Source: Heterohyrax brucei | Taxonomy: Eukaryota; Chordata; Mammalia; Hyracoidea; Procaviidae | Length of the DNA: 64,000 nucleotides | Assembly (NCBI GenBank): GCA_028571685.1 | Contig: CM053143.1 | Location: 153,940,329-154,004,328, forward strand | Reading direction: 5' to 3' | In this document: positions 22,800-34,954 of the stretch, in pieces | Numbering within the stretch: the first letter of the stretch is position 1 | Layout of the letters: each line of letters starts with the position of its first letter | Program-made: the position numbers and the translations under genes | The notes under the pieces: model-generated | What the model saw: the letters and a program-made list of their open reading frames with translations, nothing else | Told to the model about the DNA's origin: nothing | Database searches by the model: none

Positions 22800-23562
22800 T
22801 CTGCTAGAGAAAAGACTTGGTAATCTTTGGTAAAGATTACAGCCTTAGTCCAAGATACTCCACTGGTGTCACCCGGTCTGCAACAAGGGGGCGTGAAGAA
22901 AACCGAAGCGCAAGAGAAAGATTATTCCAAAAGACTAATAGACCACAGCTACCACCGCTTCCACAAGACGGGGTCAAGCATAACTAGATGACGCCTGGCT
23001 ACCACCACTGACTGCTCTGATGGGGATCACAATAGGTGGTCCTGACAGAGCTGGGAAAAAAGGTAAAACAAAATTCCTGCTCATAATAAGAGACTAGACT
23101 TACTGGTCCCTCAGAGACTGGAGAAACCCTGATCATATGGTCACTGGATACCCTTTTAACTCAATACTGAAATCACTCCTAAGGTTTACCCATCTGCCAA
23201 AGAGTAGACAGGCTCATAAAATGAAATAAGACTAAATGGGGACATCTACCCAGGAGCAAGGATGAGAAGGCAGGAGGCGATGGGAAAGTTAATAATGGGA
23301 AACTCGAAGCAGAGAATGGGAGAGCATTGACATGTCACTGGGTTGACAACCAATGGGTTGGCAACCAATGTGTGTATTAATTGTTCAATGAGAAACTAAT
23401 TTGCTCTGTAAACCTTCCTCTAAGTATAAAAAAAAAGTTAAAAAACAATTTAAAAAAAGAAAGAAAGAAGATTACAGTCTTGGAAACCTTATGGGGCAAT
23501 TCTACTGTGTCCTATAGTGTCACTGTGAGTTCTGGTTGACCTGATGGGAACAAGTTTGGCTT
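22800..23562 (+). repeat. AfroSINE, long variant, split by an L1
   Basis: First part to about 22855 ('ggtaaagattacagcctt'), last part from about 23468 ('agattacagtcttggaaacc') to 23562. The repeated ~14 bp 'agattacagccttag' is the target-site duplication of the L1 between them. Confidence 0.75.
22858..23466 (+). mobile_element. 5'-truncated L1 insertion (3' UTR only)
   Basis: About 610 bp ending in A-rich DNA, flanked by the duplicated 'agattacag' target. Contains 'ctagacttactggtccctca' and 'ctctgtaaaccttcctct' in common with 5840-8305 and 3263-3835. Confidence 0.75.
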
Positions 23563-23737
23563 GGGAATGGAGCTGAAGCTTTAGAGCCTTTCACTTGCAA
23601 AGGCCCTTCAAAGTTCTGGGAAAAGCCCGAGTGTTGCGCTCTGTTGGACATTTGTTTTCGTAAAATTTGCAGTAGTAGGATATTTCAGCTGCAATTGGTC
23701 AAGACTGATGTCTGCTCCTTTGCTGACTTTTAGTGCT

Positions 23738-23912
23738 AGAAACCCCGGTGGTGTAGTGGTTAAGAGCTACAGCTCCTAACCAAAGGGTCAGCAGTTTAAA
23801 TCTACCAGGTGTTCCTTGGAAACTGTGTTGGGCAGTTCTACCCTGTTCTAAGGGTTGCTATGAGTCAGAATCGACCCAACAGCAGCAGGGTTTTTTTTTT
23901 TTTTTTTTTTTT
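23738..23912 (+). repeat. AfroSINE
   Basis: Well-preserved unit, 'gaaaccccggtggtgtagtg' to 'gaatcgacccaacagcag', with a ~22-base T-run tail. Confidence 0.92.
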
Positions 23913-23989
23913 AGTGTTAAATAGACTAGCTGTGGGCACTTTGTGGATTAGTTAAGGGGATGTTCATTAGGAGTTTCAGTCGTTTCTCT

Positions 23990-24363
23990 TAGTTACCTAG
24001 AGCTGCTGTAACAAAAAATACCACAAGTAGGAGGTTTTAAACAGGAATTCATTGCTTCATAGTTTTGGAGGCTAGAAGCCCAAATCAGGGCATCAGTTCT
24101 AGAGCAGGGTCCATCCTAGTTAGAAACCCCTTAGCATTTCTTGGCTTCCTTGGCGTCAATATTTCCTCTGTGTGGGTCTCTGTAGCTATTCTGCTCTTTT
24201 TATAACTCAGAAGTGATTAGGTTTGGACCCACCCTACTCTGGCACATCCTCATTATAACAAACAAACAAAAAACCCTATTTCCAAACAGGATCATAGCCA
24301 CAGGTATAAGGGCCAGGACTGTCATACATACATATATGAAGGAACACAGTCAATCCACAACAT
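23990..24363 (-). mobile_element. Older MLT1-like LTR
   Basis: 'cctagagctgctgtaacaaa' and 'agttttggaggctagaagc' to 'aacacagtcaatccacaaca'; closer to the eutherian MLT1 pattern than the other LTRs here. 24364-24740 is unassigned. Confidence 0.65.
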
Positions 24364-24739
24364 TTACCTTGAATTGAGTAGGCTGTAGTCATGGGCTTCA
24401 CAGTCACTTCTGTGATGAGTTATTGCTAGCTCATTGCAGCGTGGGAAAACCATTTAGGAATACTTTTATCACCTGTGCTGCCTTACCCAGCATGGAGACA
24501 CAAAGTGAAAGGGCCAGAGGTTACATCCCAGCACGAGTAGGTCCCGTATAGAAGGATGTGGCATCAGAAGGGAAACAGTGGTTAAAACATGCAGAGCCAG
24601 AGCTAATGGATAGAAAATGCCCCCAGTCTTCAGGCATGTCGAATCAAAAGCATCGATTTTCATTGGTGTCTGAGCCAAGCTGAAGTTCTTTCCTGCCAAG
24701 AATCTACTAAACTTTGCAACAAATATAATTATAAATTAA

Positions 24740-25350
24740 TTCTTATTTTTAAATGTCATTTACTTTGGTGTTGTTGGGACTAAACATAGCAAAGCACGCA
24801 CTAATTCAACGTTTTTGACATGTGTAACTTGGGGACACTGATGACATTCTTTGAGCTGGGCAACAATTCTTACCATCCTTTTGTAAGTTGTCCCTCATTA
24901 AGATAAACTCACTGCACCCTAAATTTCTTATCTAATATTTCCAGTTTCTGTTGTCAGTTTGATCCCATTTAGATAGATCTTCAGAAAGCACAGTGCTCAA
25001 GGCAAACATTTTTCACTAGTTAAAGTTTACGAGGATATGAGGGAATATTTTTGGTTTAAGATTTAAAGATTATCTTGGTGTAATAGTTTCAGAAATTCAT
25101 CTAGCCTCCATAGCTCCCAAAATTTCACAGCTCTACAAAGTCTGGAGTCCATATAAATTTAAAGTTCTGTTCTTCATTTCGCACTTTGTGATCTGGATTC
25201 TTCTATAGCATCTTTGATCAACACATTCAGTAATGTTCTACAGGCACCGTCCAATTTTTCTGGTCTCATGACAAATCAGGCAGTTGTTCATGAAGGCAAT
25301 TAGCCACATATTCCATTTCCTCCACCTGCTCTTAACACTCCTTCCTCTGT
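24740..25350 (-). repeat. L1 3' UTR
   Basis: 'agtctggagtccatataaat', 'agcatctttgatcaacacat' and 'gaaggcaattagccacatat'; a relative of 19320-19880. Confidence 0.65.
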
Positions 25351-25489
25351 TGTTTTTTCAATTTTTTTAATGGGCATCACATGAAATAGACTTTATCAGG
25401 TACTTTACATTTATAGGGTACAAACCTGTGGAAATCTTACAAAAGTGAGTACTTCTGTGTGTGAAGTCTCATGTTTTATGCACCCAATT

Positions 25490-26190
25490 ACTGTGTTATT
25501 TATTTATTCATTTATGATTGTGATTGAGTGAAAATGTACAATCCACTTTAAATTTGTATGCCCGTCTATCTGCAGCTCCCTCTGCTCTCCTTGCCTAGTG
25601 ACAGCACATTCCTCCTTTCCATTCCATACATGTCATATCCTCTTAACAATCTCCTGTCCCCTCCTTTCCACCTTCTCCACTCCCCTCTAGTAAGAGGACA
25701 GTAAGATGGCATCCTATAGATGCATAGAACCATGAAGTGCACACATGATGTGGACACCTTGTGTCTCTGACTCCAATCCATTGCTGTCCAAAGAGTTGAC
25801 CTCATTAATGATTTATGATCAGGAGCAGCATCAGGTTTTGGGGCCATGCTCCCAGTGAAACTCCCAGGCCTTCAGACCATCGGTTGCAGTCTTTTAGTGG
25901 AGTTCTTAGGGTACATCCCCTTTTTTTTCTCTTGTGTTGCCACTGGAACTCACATTGTGAGTCTCATCATGGCTGTCATTGGTGGTGGCTGGGCACCATC
26001 TGGTTCTTCTGGTCACATGTCGATATAGTCACTTTCTGTCTTCTGGGCTCTTTTTCCCTCATGTCGCTGTCCTTGGTGATAATCTGTTCCAGCTGAGTTG
26101 GGATCATTTGGTATACCTCAGATGGCAGCTTGCCAGCTTTTAAGACCCCAGAAGCCACTCACCAATATGGGGTATGCACCCAGTTATTGA
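25490..26190 (-). repeat. L1 3' UTR, second subfamily
   Basis: Reverse of the sequence at 29590-30360: 'gagtgaaaatgtacaatcc', 'tcaggagcagcatcagg', 'gccatgctcccagtgaaac' and 'gggatcatttggtatacctc'. 26191-27035 is AT-rich and unassigned. Confidence 0.75.
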
Positions 26191-27039
26191 TAAACAAAAC
26201 AAATTTTAATCTTGCTAGAGAAAAGACAGACCTGTCTACTCGCTGTAAAAATAAGTTACAAAGTTCTTATCATTTAAAGACATCATCAAGGACTGTGAAT
26301 TCAAAAATTGTAGAAAATAAATTGTAGAGATGCTCAGGCAGCTCATTAAAAGGTATAGATTTTGAAGTGTTTACATGTCTAATCAGCCTTTAAAATTTGT
26401 AGTTTATTGTGATACCTTTTCTCATTCACAATATCGAGGCTGATTTGGGATTCATATTTTTATACTCTTTTTCTTAAGAGATCTCTCCTCCAAATTGATA
26501 AGCTTCAGGGCCCACAAACCTTGGATCTGCCCCTGACTAAATCACCTGCATTTCAGAGACTTATCCCCCACCCTGGCCGCACCTTCAATTAAGGTAACAT
26601 TTCTCCTTGATTTTTTGCCATTCTTATTTACCATGATAATCTTCTGTTTAATGCCAGCAGAGTTGTCCTCCCATGTATAAAATTCTATAAAATCAGCAGT
26701 GGAGTTTTTGTGATGCCTGGCAGGCAGAATACTTGTTGGCATATTACATTTGGTCTAATTAAAAGCTCAAGTGCACACAGTTGCTTCACTCTATTCTTTA
26801 TTAGAGAAGAGAGGCCTTTGAAAACAATTAGCCAGATGACTCCTTTCCCATTTTGAATATTCAGCTCAGCCTTTTGCTGAACCATTTTATTTTCAATAAA
26901 AAAGAAGCTTTACTTTTAGTAAGTTTGGAAGCTTTTGCTTATTGAAAAAGGGAAATTCAGGTAAACGAGGCTGGGCTACGTAGTCTTACATGGGTGTGCA
27001 ATGTCATGGTCATGGAATGTAACTAATGTAACTATACAG

Positions 27040-28420
27040 CTAGTATGTGACAGCCAGCACGGGGTCTTCAGTGGTAGAAGTCTTGCCTTCCACGTGCCTC
27101 ATGCACAACCATCAGTCAGTAAAGGTTTACGCATTGCTGTGATGCTTTTCTTGGTTGTCTAGCAGGCTAGAAGTCCAAATTCGGGGAGTTAGCTCCAAGG
27201 GAAGACTTTCTCTGTTGGCTCTGGAGGAAGGTCCTTCTTTTCAGTCTTCCTCTGGACTAGAAGCTTCCTCTAGTACTGCTCTAACAGAAATACCACAAAT
27301 AGATGGCTTTAACAAAGAAAAGCTTATTCTTATGCAGGCCAGTACCCTGGAAGTGCACATTCAGGCTGCTGGCTCTAGGGCACCACATTGTTTCTCTGCT
27401 GGCTCTGGAAGAAGGTCCTTGTGTTGCATCGATCTTCCTCTGATATGGGAGAATGTCCACTCAGGAACCTGAGTTCTGAAGGATGCACCTTGCTCCTGGC
27501 CCTGCTTCTTTTCTGATGGTGTGAGGCCCCCTCTCATGCTATCTACGCCATTAACTGCTGTAGGGTAAAAAAATATACAGAGTTTAATAAAGCAAAAAGA
27601 AATTTTTTTTTTTTGGCATATATTCAAAAGGGCACAAGTGGGAGGTGGTCAAGCATGCTGCCACCGCTATGTCTGCCTTAGTTTAAAGAATATTACAGAA
27701 TAGGCAAGAATGGGAAGACAGACAAATATGCTGCTATACCCATGTCTGCCCAAATTCTAAGATCCTGGAGGTCAGAGGACAAGAGAGAGGCAGCTGCTGG
27801 ATCCACAACCAGCCACAGACCTTGGCAAGGTGGGCAGGAAGGAACGAGGAGGCAGAAGGTGGAGAGACGAAGGCTGAGAGGGTGGTGAGCCACCACAGGC
27901 CTACCCACTGCCGGTATTACGGCACATTCCATCACAGGGGTGACCCTAAGATGATACAACTGCCAAAGCACCGAGGATCATGGCCCAGTCAAGGTGACAC
28001 AGAAATCTTAACCATCACAACACATTGGATCAGGACTGAGATCTAGGTTAAGGGTCTTACAATCCCACCCTAATCCTTTTTAATGTAAAATTACAATCAC
28101 AAAATAGAAGACAACCACACAATACTGGGAATCATGGCCCAGCCAAATTGATACTCACACTTTTGTGGGGACACACTTTAGTCCATGCCAACACTGAATA
28201 GATTTCAGCAGAGCTTCTAAATCTAAACTAAGAGAGACTAAGGAGACAGACCTGGTGGTTTACTTCTGAAAATCAGAGAGTGAAAGCCCTATAGATCACC
28301 ACTGTATGCTCTGCAACCAGTGACTTGGATGGTGTAGATCTGGGGGATATTTTACTGTGCATGGAGCTGCCTTGAGTCATTCAGGGGTGGTATGACAGCA
28401 GCGAACAGCAGTAGTATGTG
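27040..28420 (+). repeat. AfroSINE, long variant, split by an LTR
   Basis: Head part 27040-27145 ('cttcagtggtagaagtcttg' to 'attgctgtgatgct') and tail part about 28195-28420 ('gatttcagcagagcttcta', 'gctgccttgagtcattcag'). Confidence 0.65.
27146..28190 (-). mobile_element. MaLR/ERVL-like LTR, itself interrupted
   Basis: 'ctaacagaaataccacaaat' near 27282 to 'ggacacactttagtccatgc' at the right end. About 27550-27950 does not match other copies of the LTR and looks like a further insertion of unknown type. The left end repeats an 'agtccaaattcgg...gaaggtcctt' block, so part of the LTR is duplicated. Confidence 0.6.
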
Positions 28421-29149
28421 ATGCTGGGACAGTTACTGAACTAGATGCTTCTATAGACATTTTCTAGTTTTTCTACATAGAATTAATTTAATAATGTATA
28501 TAGACTAGTGATGAACTTAAGCTCCAAGGTGAGGTGTAACTTATTTTCTATTCTTCCTCAGTTTCTTCTCTCATTCTCCTTCCCCTGTTGACACCCTAAT
28601 GTGTTTGGTTTATGACTTAAATATGCATGTATTCTTGTAAAATATGCATTGCTGATTTTTATGTACCTTTATTTACATGTATTCCTTGTATGGTTCTTAT
28701 ACAGATATTGGAAATATCTTCCTCCATTCTGTTAACTGTCTACTAACTTTGTCTCCTGAAAAAAAAATTTTGAAGCAATCAAATCGATTAAAGTTTTGCC
28801 AAATAGTTCATATACATTTTTAGTCTTGTTAAAGAAATCCTCTCCATGCATAAGTCATAATGATGATCTGCTACATTTTCTTTAGAAGTCGACTACTTGT
28901 AGACAGCATGCTATGGGCAGCTGCTGGGTTATCAGCATCTCACCTGTGGACAACTTGTACTTGTCCTTTAAGGTTATGTCCCCATTTTGAAATGATTAAA
29001 CCAGTGCCTACTCACAACGATTCTTCACAACAGTCACCTTCACTTGCTTCATGTACAGCTTTTAAATTATTGAAAAGACTTCAAGTCTTGTCTTGCATTA
29101 CAATGACCCTACAGATTGAACTTAAAGAAACAGCTAGGAATGGATCTCA

Positions 29150-30385
29150 TTAATGATCTGAGAACAGCTTATACTGGGTCATTAAAAAAAAAAATCTGAA
29201 CAATAGAAGAATGGATAGGTAAACTATGGTACATATATTCAATGGAGCACTACGCAATGATAAAGAATAATGATGATTCCAGGAAACATCACCTAACCTG
29301 GTTTCAACTGGAAGACATTATGTTGAGTGAAAGTAGTCAGCGACAAAAGGGCAAATATTGTATGAGACCTCTATGATAAGATCCCCAAATCAGACTTTTG
29401 TAGAAGAAGACTCTTTGACAGCTGCAAGGGAGGGGAGGGAAGGAGGGCGAGGGGGGGAGGGTTTAGATTAGATAGTTGCTAGAAATCTGGTTGGGAGAAT
29501 TGGTGATAGCACACATTAGAAACAAGAACAACATTAAGTGGACTTCAGCATAACTTGAGTACTCCTTCCATCTCAACTCAATATTGCAAGGATAGAGTAG
29601 CTGGGGCAGGGGTCACAGGACCATGCTCTTAGGTGAAACTGAGCCCAATTGGCACAACTAGCATTTTGCTAAGAGGGCTCTCTGCACCCCAAATTGGTGA
29701 GTGGCGTCTGGGGTCTTAAAAGCTGCCAAGCTGCCATCCGAGGGCACAGCAAATGGTCCCAACTCAGCTGGAATGGATGCTCACTGAGGACCAAAATGGC
29801 ATGGGGAAAAGACAAACCAGAAGATAGAGAGACCCACATGAGTAGGTGCCTACATCAACTTGGGACCGGAAGAACCAGACAGTGCCTGGCCACCACCAGT
29901 GATAGCCACGATGGAGCTCACAGAGAGGAGTCTCACTGGCAACACAAGAATAAAAAGGGGTGCATCCTGAGATCTCCACTAAAAGACCTCAATTGATGGT
30001 CCAGCAGTTTCAGGGTTCCCCTGGGAGCATGGCCCCTGGCCCTGATGCTGTTCTTGCCCATAAATCATAATGAAGGTTTACTCTTTGAACATGAATCGGT
30101 TGGACTTGGCGATGCAGAATGACCATATATTGTATGCACTTTATGGTTCTATACATCTGTAGGATATCATCCTGCTAACCTCTGGTTGGAGGAAGGAGAG
30201 TGGGTGGAGAGGAGTGGAAAGGAGACTGTTAGGAGGATGAAACATATATGGAGCAGAGAAGAATAGTGTGCTGTCACTGGACAGGGAGAGCAGTGGAAGC
30301 TGCATATAGGTGGGCATGTAAGTTTATACAGGAATGTACATTTTCACTCAGTCATATTAAATAAAAAAAAGTATAAAAAAATCTG
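29150..30385 (+). mobile_element. 5'-truncated L1: ORF2 end and 3' UTR
   Basis: Begins with the ORF2 C-terminal region (HLTWFQLEDIMLSESSQRQK near 29290-29345), then a G-rich tract (29427-29462), a 3' UTR shared with 25490-26190, and a short A-rich end near 30360-30385. 28421-29150 is unassigned. Confidence 0.75.
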
Positions 30386-30389
30386 AGAA

Positions 30390-30640
30390 TCCATGTTTTT
30401 TAATTGGTTAGCTTAAATCATTTACATTTAATATAGCTATTGATGTATTAGAATTTAGATCTGCCATCTATTTTTCTATTTTTTGTTTATTCTCTTTTTT
30501 TCATTACTTTTTCCTGCCTTTCTGTGGGCTACATGAACAGTTTTTTAGTGTCCCATCTTAATTATCTATACTGTTTCTGAGTAAATCACTTTGTGTAATT
30601 TCTTTAGTGTTTGCTTTAGGAATTGCTATATGTATATATA
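30390..30640 (+). repeat. Ancient L1 fragment (tentative)
   Basis: 'tagctattgatgtattagaa' and 'tttctttagtgtttgctttaggaat'-type sequence resembles old mammalian L1M elements; the assignment rests on recall. Confidence 0.35.
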
Positions 30641-30642
30641 TA

Positions 30643-30690
30643 GACAGAGAGAGAGAGAGAAACATATATATATATATACATATATATGTA
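30643..30690. repeat. Simple repeats (GA)n and (TA)n
   Basis: 'agacagagagagagagagag' followed by a TA/TACA run. The AfroSINE that follows inserted in the TA run, which resumes as 'tacatacatacat' on its right side. Confidence 0.9.
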
Positions 30691-30860
30691 TGGAAACCCT
30701 GGTGGCATAGTGGGTACATGCTCCATCTGCTAACCAAAAGGTTGGCAGTTTGAATCCACCAGACACTCCTTGGAAACTCTATGGAACAGTTTTACTCAGT
30801 CCTATAAGGTTTCTGAGTTGGAATCAACTCAGTGGCACTGGGTTTGGTTTTATACATACA
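30690..30860 (+). repeat. AfroSINE
   Basis: 'ggaaaccctggtggcatagt' to 'gttggaatcaactcagtggc', with a T-rich tail. Confidence 0.92.
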
Positions 30861-30879
30861 TACATAAAAATATAAAACT

Positions 30880-31370
30880 TACCAAAGTCTTGTAGGTGCT
30901 GTTATGATTATTTCAAACCTGTAGTGATCCTATGCACAACACTACAGCACTGCCTGGTCCTGTGCCATCTTCAAAATCATTGCAATGTTGAGCCCATTGT
31001 TGCAGCCACTGTGTCAGTCCATCTCGTGAAGAATTTTGTCTTTTTTGCTGTCCCTCTACCTTACCGAAGATAATGTTCTCCAGGGACTAATCCTTCCTGA
31101 TAACATGTCCAAAATATATGAGACAAAGTTTTGCCATCATTGCTTCTAAGGAGCACTCTGGCTGTGCTTCCTCCAAGAAAGACTTCTTCATTCTTCTGGC
31201 AGTCTATTGTATGCTTAACATTCTTTGCCGACACCATAATTCAAAGGCATCAGTTCTTCTTTGGTCTCCCTCATTCATTGTCCAGCTTTCACGTGCATAT
31301 GAGACGATGGTTTGGGTCAGGTGTACCCTAGCCCTCACAGTCTGCTAGATCAATATTTTACCACTTCATG
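30880..31370 (-). repeat. RTE-type LINE, 3' end
   Basis: 'gagcccattgttgcagccac', 'tctccagggactaatccttc' and 'attgtccagctttcacgtgc'. Same family as 54250-55745. Confidence 0.8.
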
Positions 31371-31429
31371 TAGAATGGAGAAATGATACTACAATTTAGG
31401 TACTTTTACTCTCCCCAATTTGTGATATG

Positions 31430-31613
31430 TTACTGTATGCTGTCAAGTTGATTTGACTCATAGTGACTCTATAGGACAGAGTGGATCTTCCCCATAGGCT
31501 TTCCAAGGCTATAATCTTCACAGAAGCAGATTGTCACATCTTTCTCTCACAGTGGGTTGAAACTGCTGACCTTGCAGTTATCAACCAGTCACTTAAACAC
31601 TGTATCACTGGGT
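31430..31613 (-). repeat. AfroSINE, long variant
   Basis: 'gctgtcaagttgatttgact', 'cacagaagcagattgtcac' and head 'cacttaaacactgtatcac'. First of three SINEs in a row, all minus. Confidence 0.88.
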
Positions 31614-31631
31614 CCATATTTGTAATATGAA

Positions 31632-31793
31632 ACCAAAAAGCCAGACACTGTTGAGTTGATTCCAACTCACAGCAACCCTCTAGGACAGAGTAGAACTGTC
31701 CCACAGAGTTTCTAAGGAGCACCTGGTGGATTTGAACCGTGATCTGATGATTAGTAGCCATAAGTACTTAACCACTTTGCCACCAGGGTTTCC
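31632..31793 (-). repeat. AfroSINE
   Basis: 'ctgttgagttgattccaact' to 'aaccactttgccaccagggt'. Second of three. Confidence 0.92.
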
Positions 31794-31814
31794 TGGTTGT
31801 GATATATTTGGGAA

Positions 31815-31992
31815 AAAAAAAAAAAAAAAAAAAGCAATCCCACTGCTGCCGAGATGATTTTAGCTCTTAGTGACCCTCTAGACTGGGTAGAACTGCTCAA
31901 TAGAGTTTCCACAGAGCACCTGGCAGATTTGAACTGCCAACTTAATTTAGGTTAGCAGCTGTAGCATTTAACTACTAAGCCACTAAGTTTCC
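31815..31992 (-). repeat. AfroSINE with A-run
   Basis: A ~20-base A-run, then 'ctgccgagatgattttagct' to 'actactaagccactaagttt'. Third of three. Confidence 0.88.
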
Positions 31993-31994
31993 AT

Positions 31995-32640
31995 TTGTGG
32001 TACAACTATCTTAAATATCTCTACAGACATTGAAGGCCACACTAGACAATGTTAAAATTTTTGCTTTTAAATTTCAAAAGTAATCTTAAAAAACCAAGAG
32101 GAAAAATAATTCAGAAAAAATTCAAATATTTACCCCTGCTGTTGCTCTGTTTTCATTCCTTATTTTCCAGGTTTCCTTCTGTTACCATCTCCTCTCTGTC
32201 TAAAGAAGTTCCTCTGGCAATTCTTCTAGAGAAGATCTCTTTGTAATGAATTCTGTTTTCCTCCTCTCTTTATTTTTCTAAATCATAATTTTAAAAATAT
32301 ATTTATACTGGATATAAAATTCTAGGTTGACAGTTTTTCTTTCTGTGCTTGAAAATGTTTTATTTTAGCAAGCAGACAACCCTTTATGTATAGAGAACAC
32401 ATTTCTTGGTCCTCTTTTGTGGGTTGTGGTTTAAATGTTAATTTTTGGACACTTTGCAGTGCTCTTCTGGTCTGCCTCACTGTCTACTACTCACAGGCAT
32501 TCTGAAACCTAGGTGATATTCCATACCAGAGCTCAGTGCTCAAGTTTTCACTGCATTGACTCAGGTCAGTATTGTGTATGGGCCACAGAAGGATGTGTCC
32601 AGGACTTCTTATTTAGGTTTGAAACGATCTTTTTCTTTTA
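31995..32640 (+). repeat. Ancient L1 fragment (tentative)
   Basis: 'tactggatataaaattctag' followed by 'gttgacagtttttctttctg' is typical of old mammalian L1M elements. 32641-33065 is unassigned. Confidence 0.45.
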
Positions 32641-33065
32641 TTCCCTCCTTTCCATAATCCTCCCAACTCTCTAGTCTGCATAGGGAAGGAGATGCTGCCT
32701 CTTTGCTGCTTAATGCAGGGTGGACATGTCATTAAGGCTCCACCCCATAATATCTGTGGCCTCAGCACTTGGTGGTTAAGAAGTCACTGTCTCTGCTTGT
32801 GTTCACTTAATGCAAAGGAGGAAGAGTCCACAGGACTCTGTCCCATGGTGTCTGCTGCCACACCGGTGGAAAGAGAGGCACTAGTTCTTTGCTGCTGTTT
32901 ATGTAGAGCAGAGTAGGGTGGTTGACTGGGCTCCAGCCCCTGGACTTTGCAGCATGGTGGGAAGGAGGCTGTTATGTCTTTCATGGTGTTTTCCTGGAGC
33001 AGGGCAGTTAAACAGTTCACCATGCAGAGTCATCCTCTTCATGGTCTTTTGTCTAGAACATCAAA

Positions 33066-33267
33066 AAGCCCAAACCTCTTGCTGTGGAGTTTATTCTGAC
33101 TCACAGTGACCCTATAAAACAGGGTAGAACTGCCCATAGGGTTTCTAAATCTGTAAATTTTCACAGAAGCAGATGCCACATCTATTTCCTGCAGGGTGGT
33201 TTTGGGTTCCAACTGCCAGCTTTTTGATGAGCAGTTAAGTGCTTAGCTGTTGCTCTAACAGGGCTCC
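33066..33267 (-). repeat. AfroSINE, long variant
   Basis: 'gctgtggagtttattctgac', 'cagaagcagatgccacatc' to 'gctctaacagggctcc'. 33268-33930 is unassigned. Confidence 0.88.
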
Positions 33268-33932
33268 TTCTTTTGTTTAAAGAAAGATAGCAGGTTTTTC
33301 TCAGGCCTTGTTTTTTCTTTCCTGTTTCTTTCTGGTCAGTACCTGCTAGTGGTTCCAGACTGTGGACTTCTGTAACACCCAGAACAGAATGTGTAGAAGA
33401 AAAAGAAAAATCCTAGTCCCTAGGGCACTCATTGCTGGGTTGTCCCTTGAGTCCAAAGTTTCTTAGGAGTCCACCATCTTTTCTTCACTTTTCAGAATCT
33501 ACTGAGAGTTCTTTTTATGTTACAGTCTAGAGTTTTTAGTTACAATAACAGGAGGAATAGAGTGGAATGCACTTACTCAACAACACACATATTTTATAGT
33601 TTCTGACAATCCTACTGTATGAATTTCTTATGCCATTGGCAGCGTCTGTTGACACTTGCTCATAGAACATGTTTCCTCTTGTGCTTTGGTAGCTTAACTT
33701 GCAAGTGAACTTATGTCAGCAGAGCTTTATCTGTGAAAAATCTCTGTATTGTGCATTCAGAATATATTCTTTTAGACGTGTTTCATCATTGTTCGTGCCC
33801 AGTGATTTATGCAGATTTGTCTCAACTCTACATCTCACTCAAGGTCTGGACTTGTGGTCCGTCCCTATGGGTCTGTTTACAACAATCCCTGCCTGCACAC
33901 ACATACACATACAAACATTAATATATCAAATA

Positions 33933-34083
33933 AACCTGTTGCTGTTGAATTGATTCTGACTCAAAGCTACAGGACAGAGTAGAGCCGCACCGCAGGATTT
34001 CCAGTAAGTGGCTGGTGGATTTCGACCTCTCGACTTTTGGGTTAGCTCTCAAGCGCTTAACCACTGTGCCACATAGGGTTTAT
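33933..34083 (-). repeat. AfroSINE
   Basis: 'gttgctgttgaattgattct' to 'cttaaccactgtgccacata'. Confidence 0.9.
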
Positions 34084-34189
34084 ATTTCAGTATAAACAAG
34101 TTATTTCAGTATAAGTCTGATTAAATGTGGACAAGACCTCTACATGAAACCTGTAGGACTGTTAAAATAAAGACTTAAATAAATGTAGT

Positions 34190-34605
34190 CATATCCTGTG
34201 TTTTTAGATTGCAAGACTCAATTAAGATACCAATACTCCTAAACTGACCTATAAAATTCCATGCAATCTCAAATAAAATCCCGGCAGGCTTTTTAAAAAC
34301 AAATTTATTTTTTTCAGCGATTGACAAATTGATTCTAAAATTTAAATGGAAAAGCAGAGGAACTAGAATAGAATAGTTAAAATGATTATAAACCAGCACA
34401 CATTTGGAGGACTCACACAATCTTCAAGGTCTAAAGTTGCTGTAATCAAAATACTGTGAACTTGGTGAGACGATATACACAGATTAAAGGAACAGAACAG
34501 AATCCAGATAGTAACTCATACATACTTGGCTAAGATTTTGTCTTCACAGTGATGCAAAGGAAATTTAGTGGAGAAACCGTCTTTTCAATCAAGAATGTTG
34601 TTCTT
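34190..34605 (+). repeat. L1 ORF2 fragment
   Basis: Follows the well-known L1 block: 'taagataccaatactcct', 'aaatttaaatggaaaagcag', 'tgctgtaatcaaaatactgt' and 'aaaggaacagaacagaatcc'. Broken by stops. It ends ~350 bp before the KLF3 poly(A) site; 34606-34954 is unassigned. Confidence 0.75.
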
Positions 34606-34954
34606 GTGATGGTGCAGACTGCAATGGCCATGAACATGGCTTTCTAAAGTCTTGAAACAGTTACGTTTACCCAGAATTATTTGATGCAGTTACTGTTGCT
34701 TCTGATTCACCACTTCCTAAACTACAAATTCTGATCCTTTATCTTACAAACCCAGGAAGATGACTTCAGAGGGCTTAGTTAACCTGCTTAAGGCATCTTC
34801 CAGTTTGATCTATTTTCCTATCCCTCCATCAACAGTGATTGCCCAGTAAAGAGTGATTGGCTTTGAAATTTCTAAACAGGTTCTCTTAGATGTCACACTG
34901 TTCTCTCTGGGCTTTGTTTCTGGTGATCACTGCACACATATTAATCACATGATC

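Noticed and set aside
31430..31992. Three similar units in a row as a CRISPR-like or satellite array
   Set aside because: They are three separate AfroSINE insertions with different boundaries, divergence and subtype.
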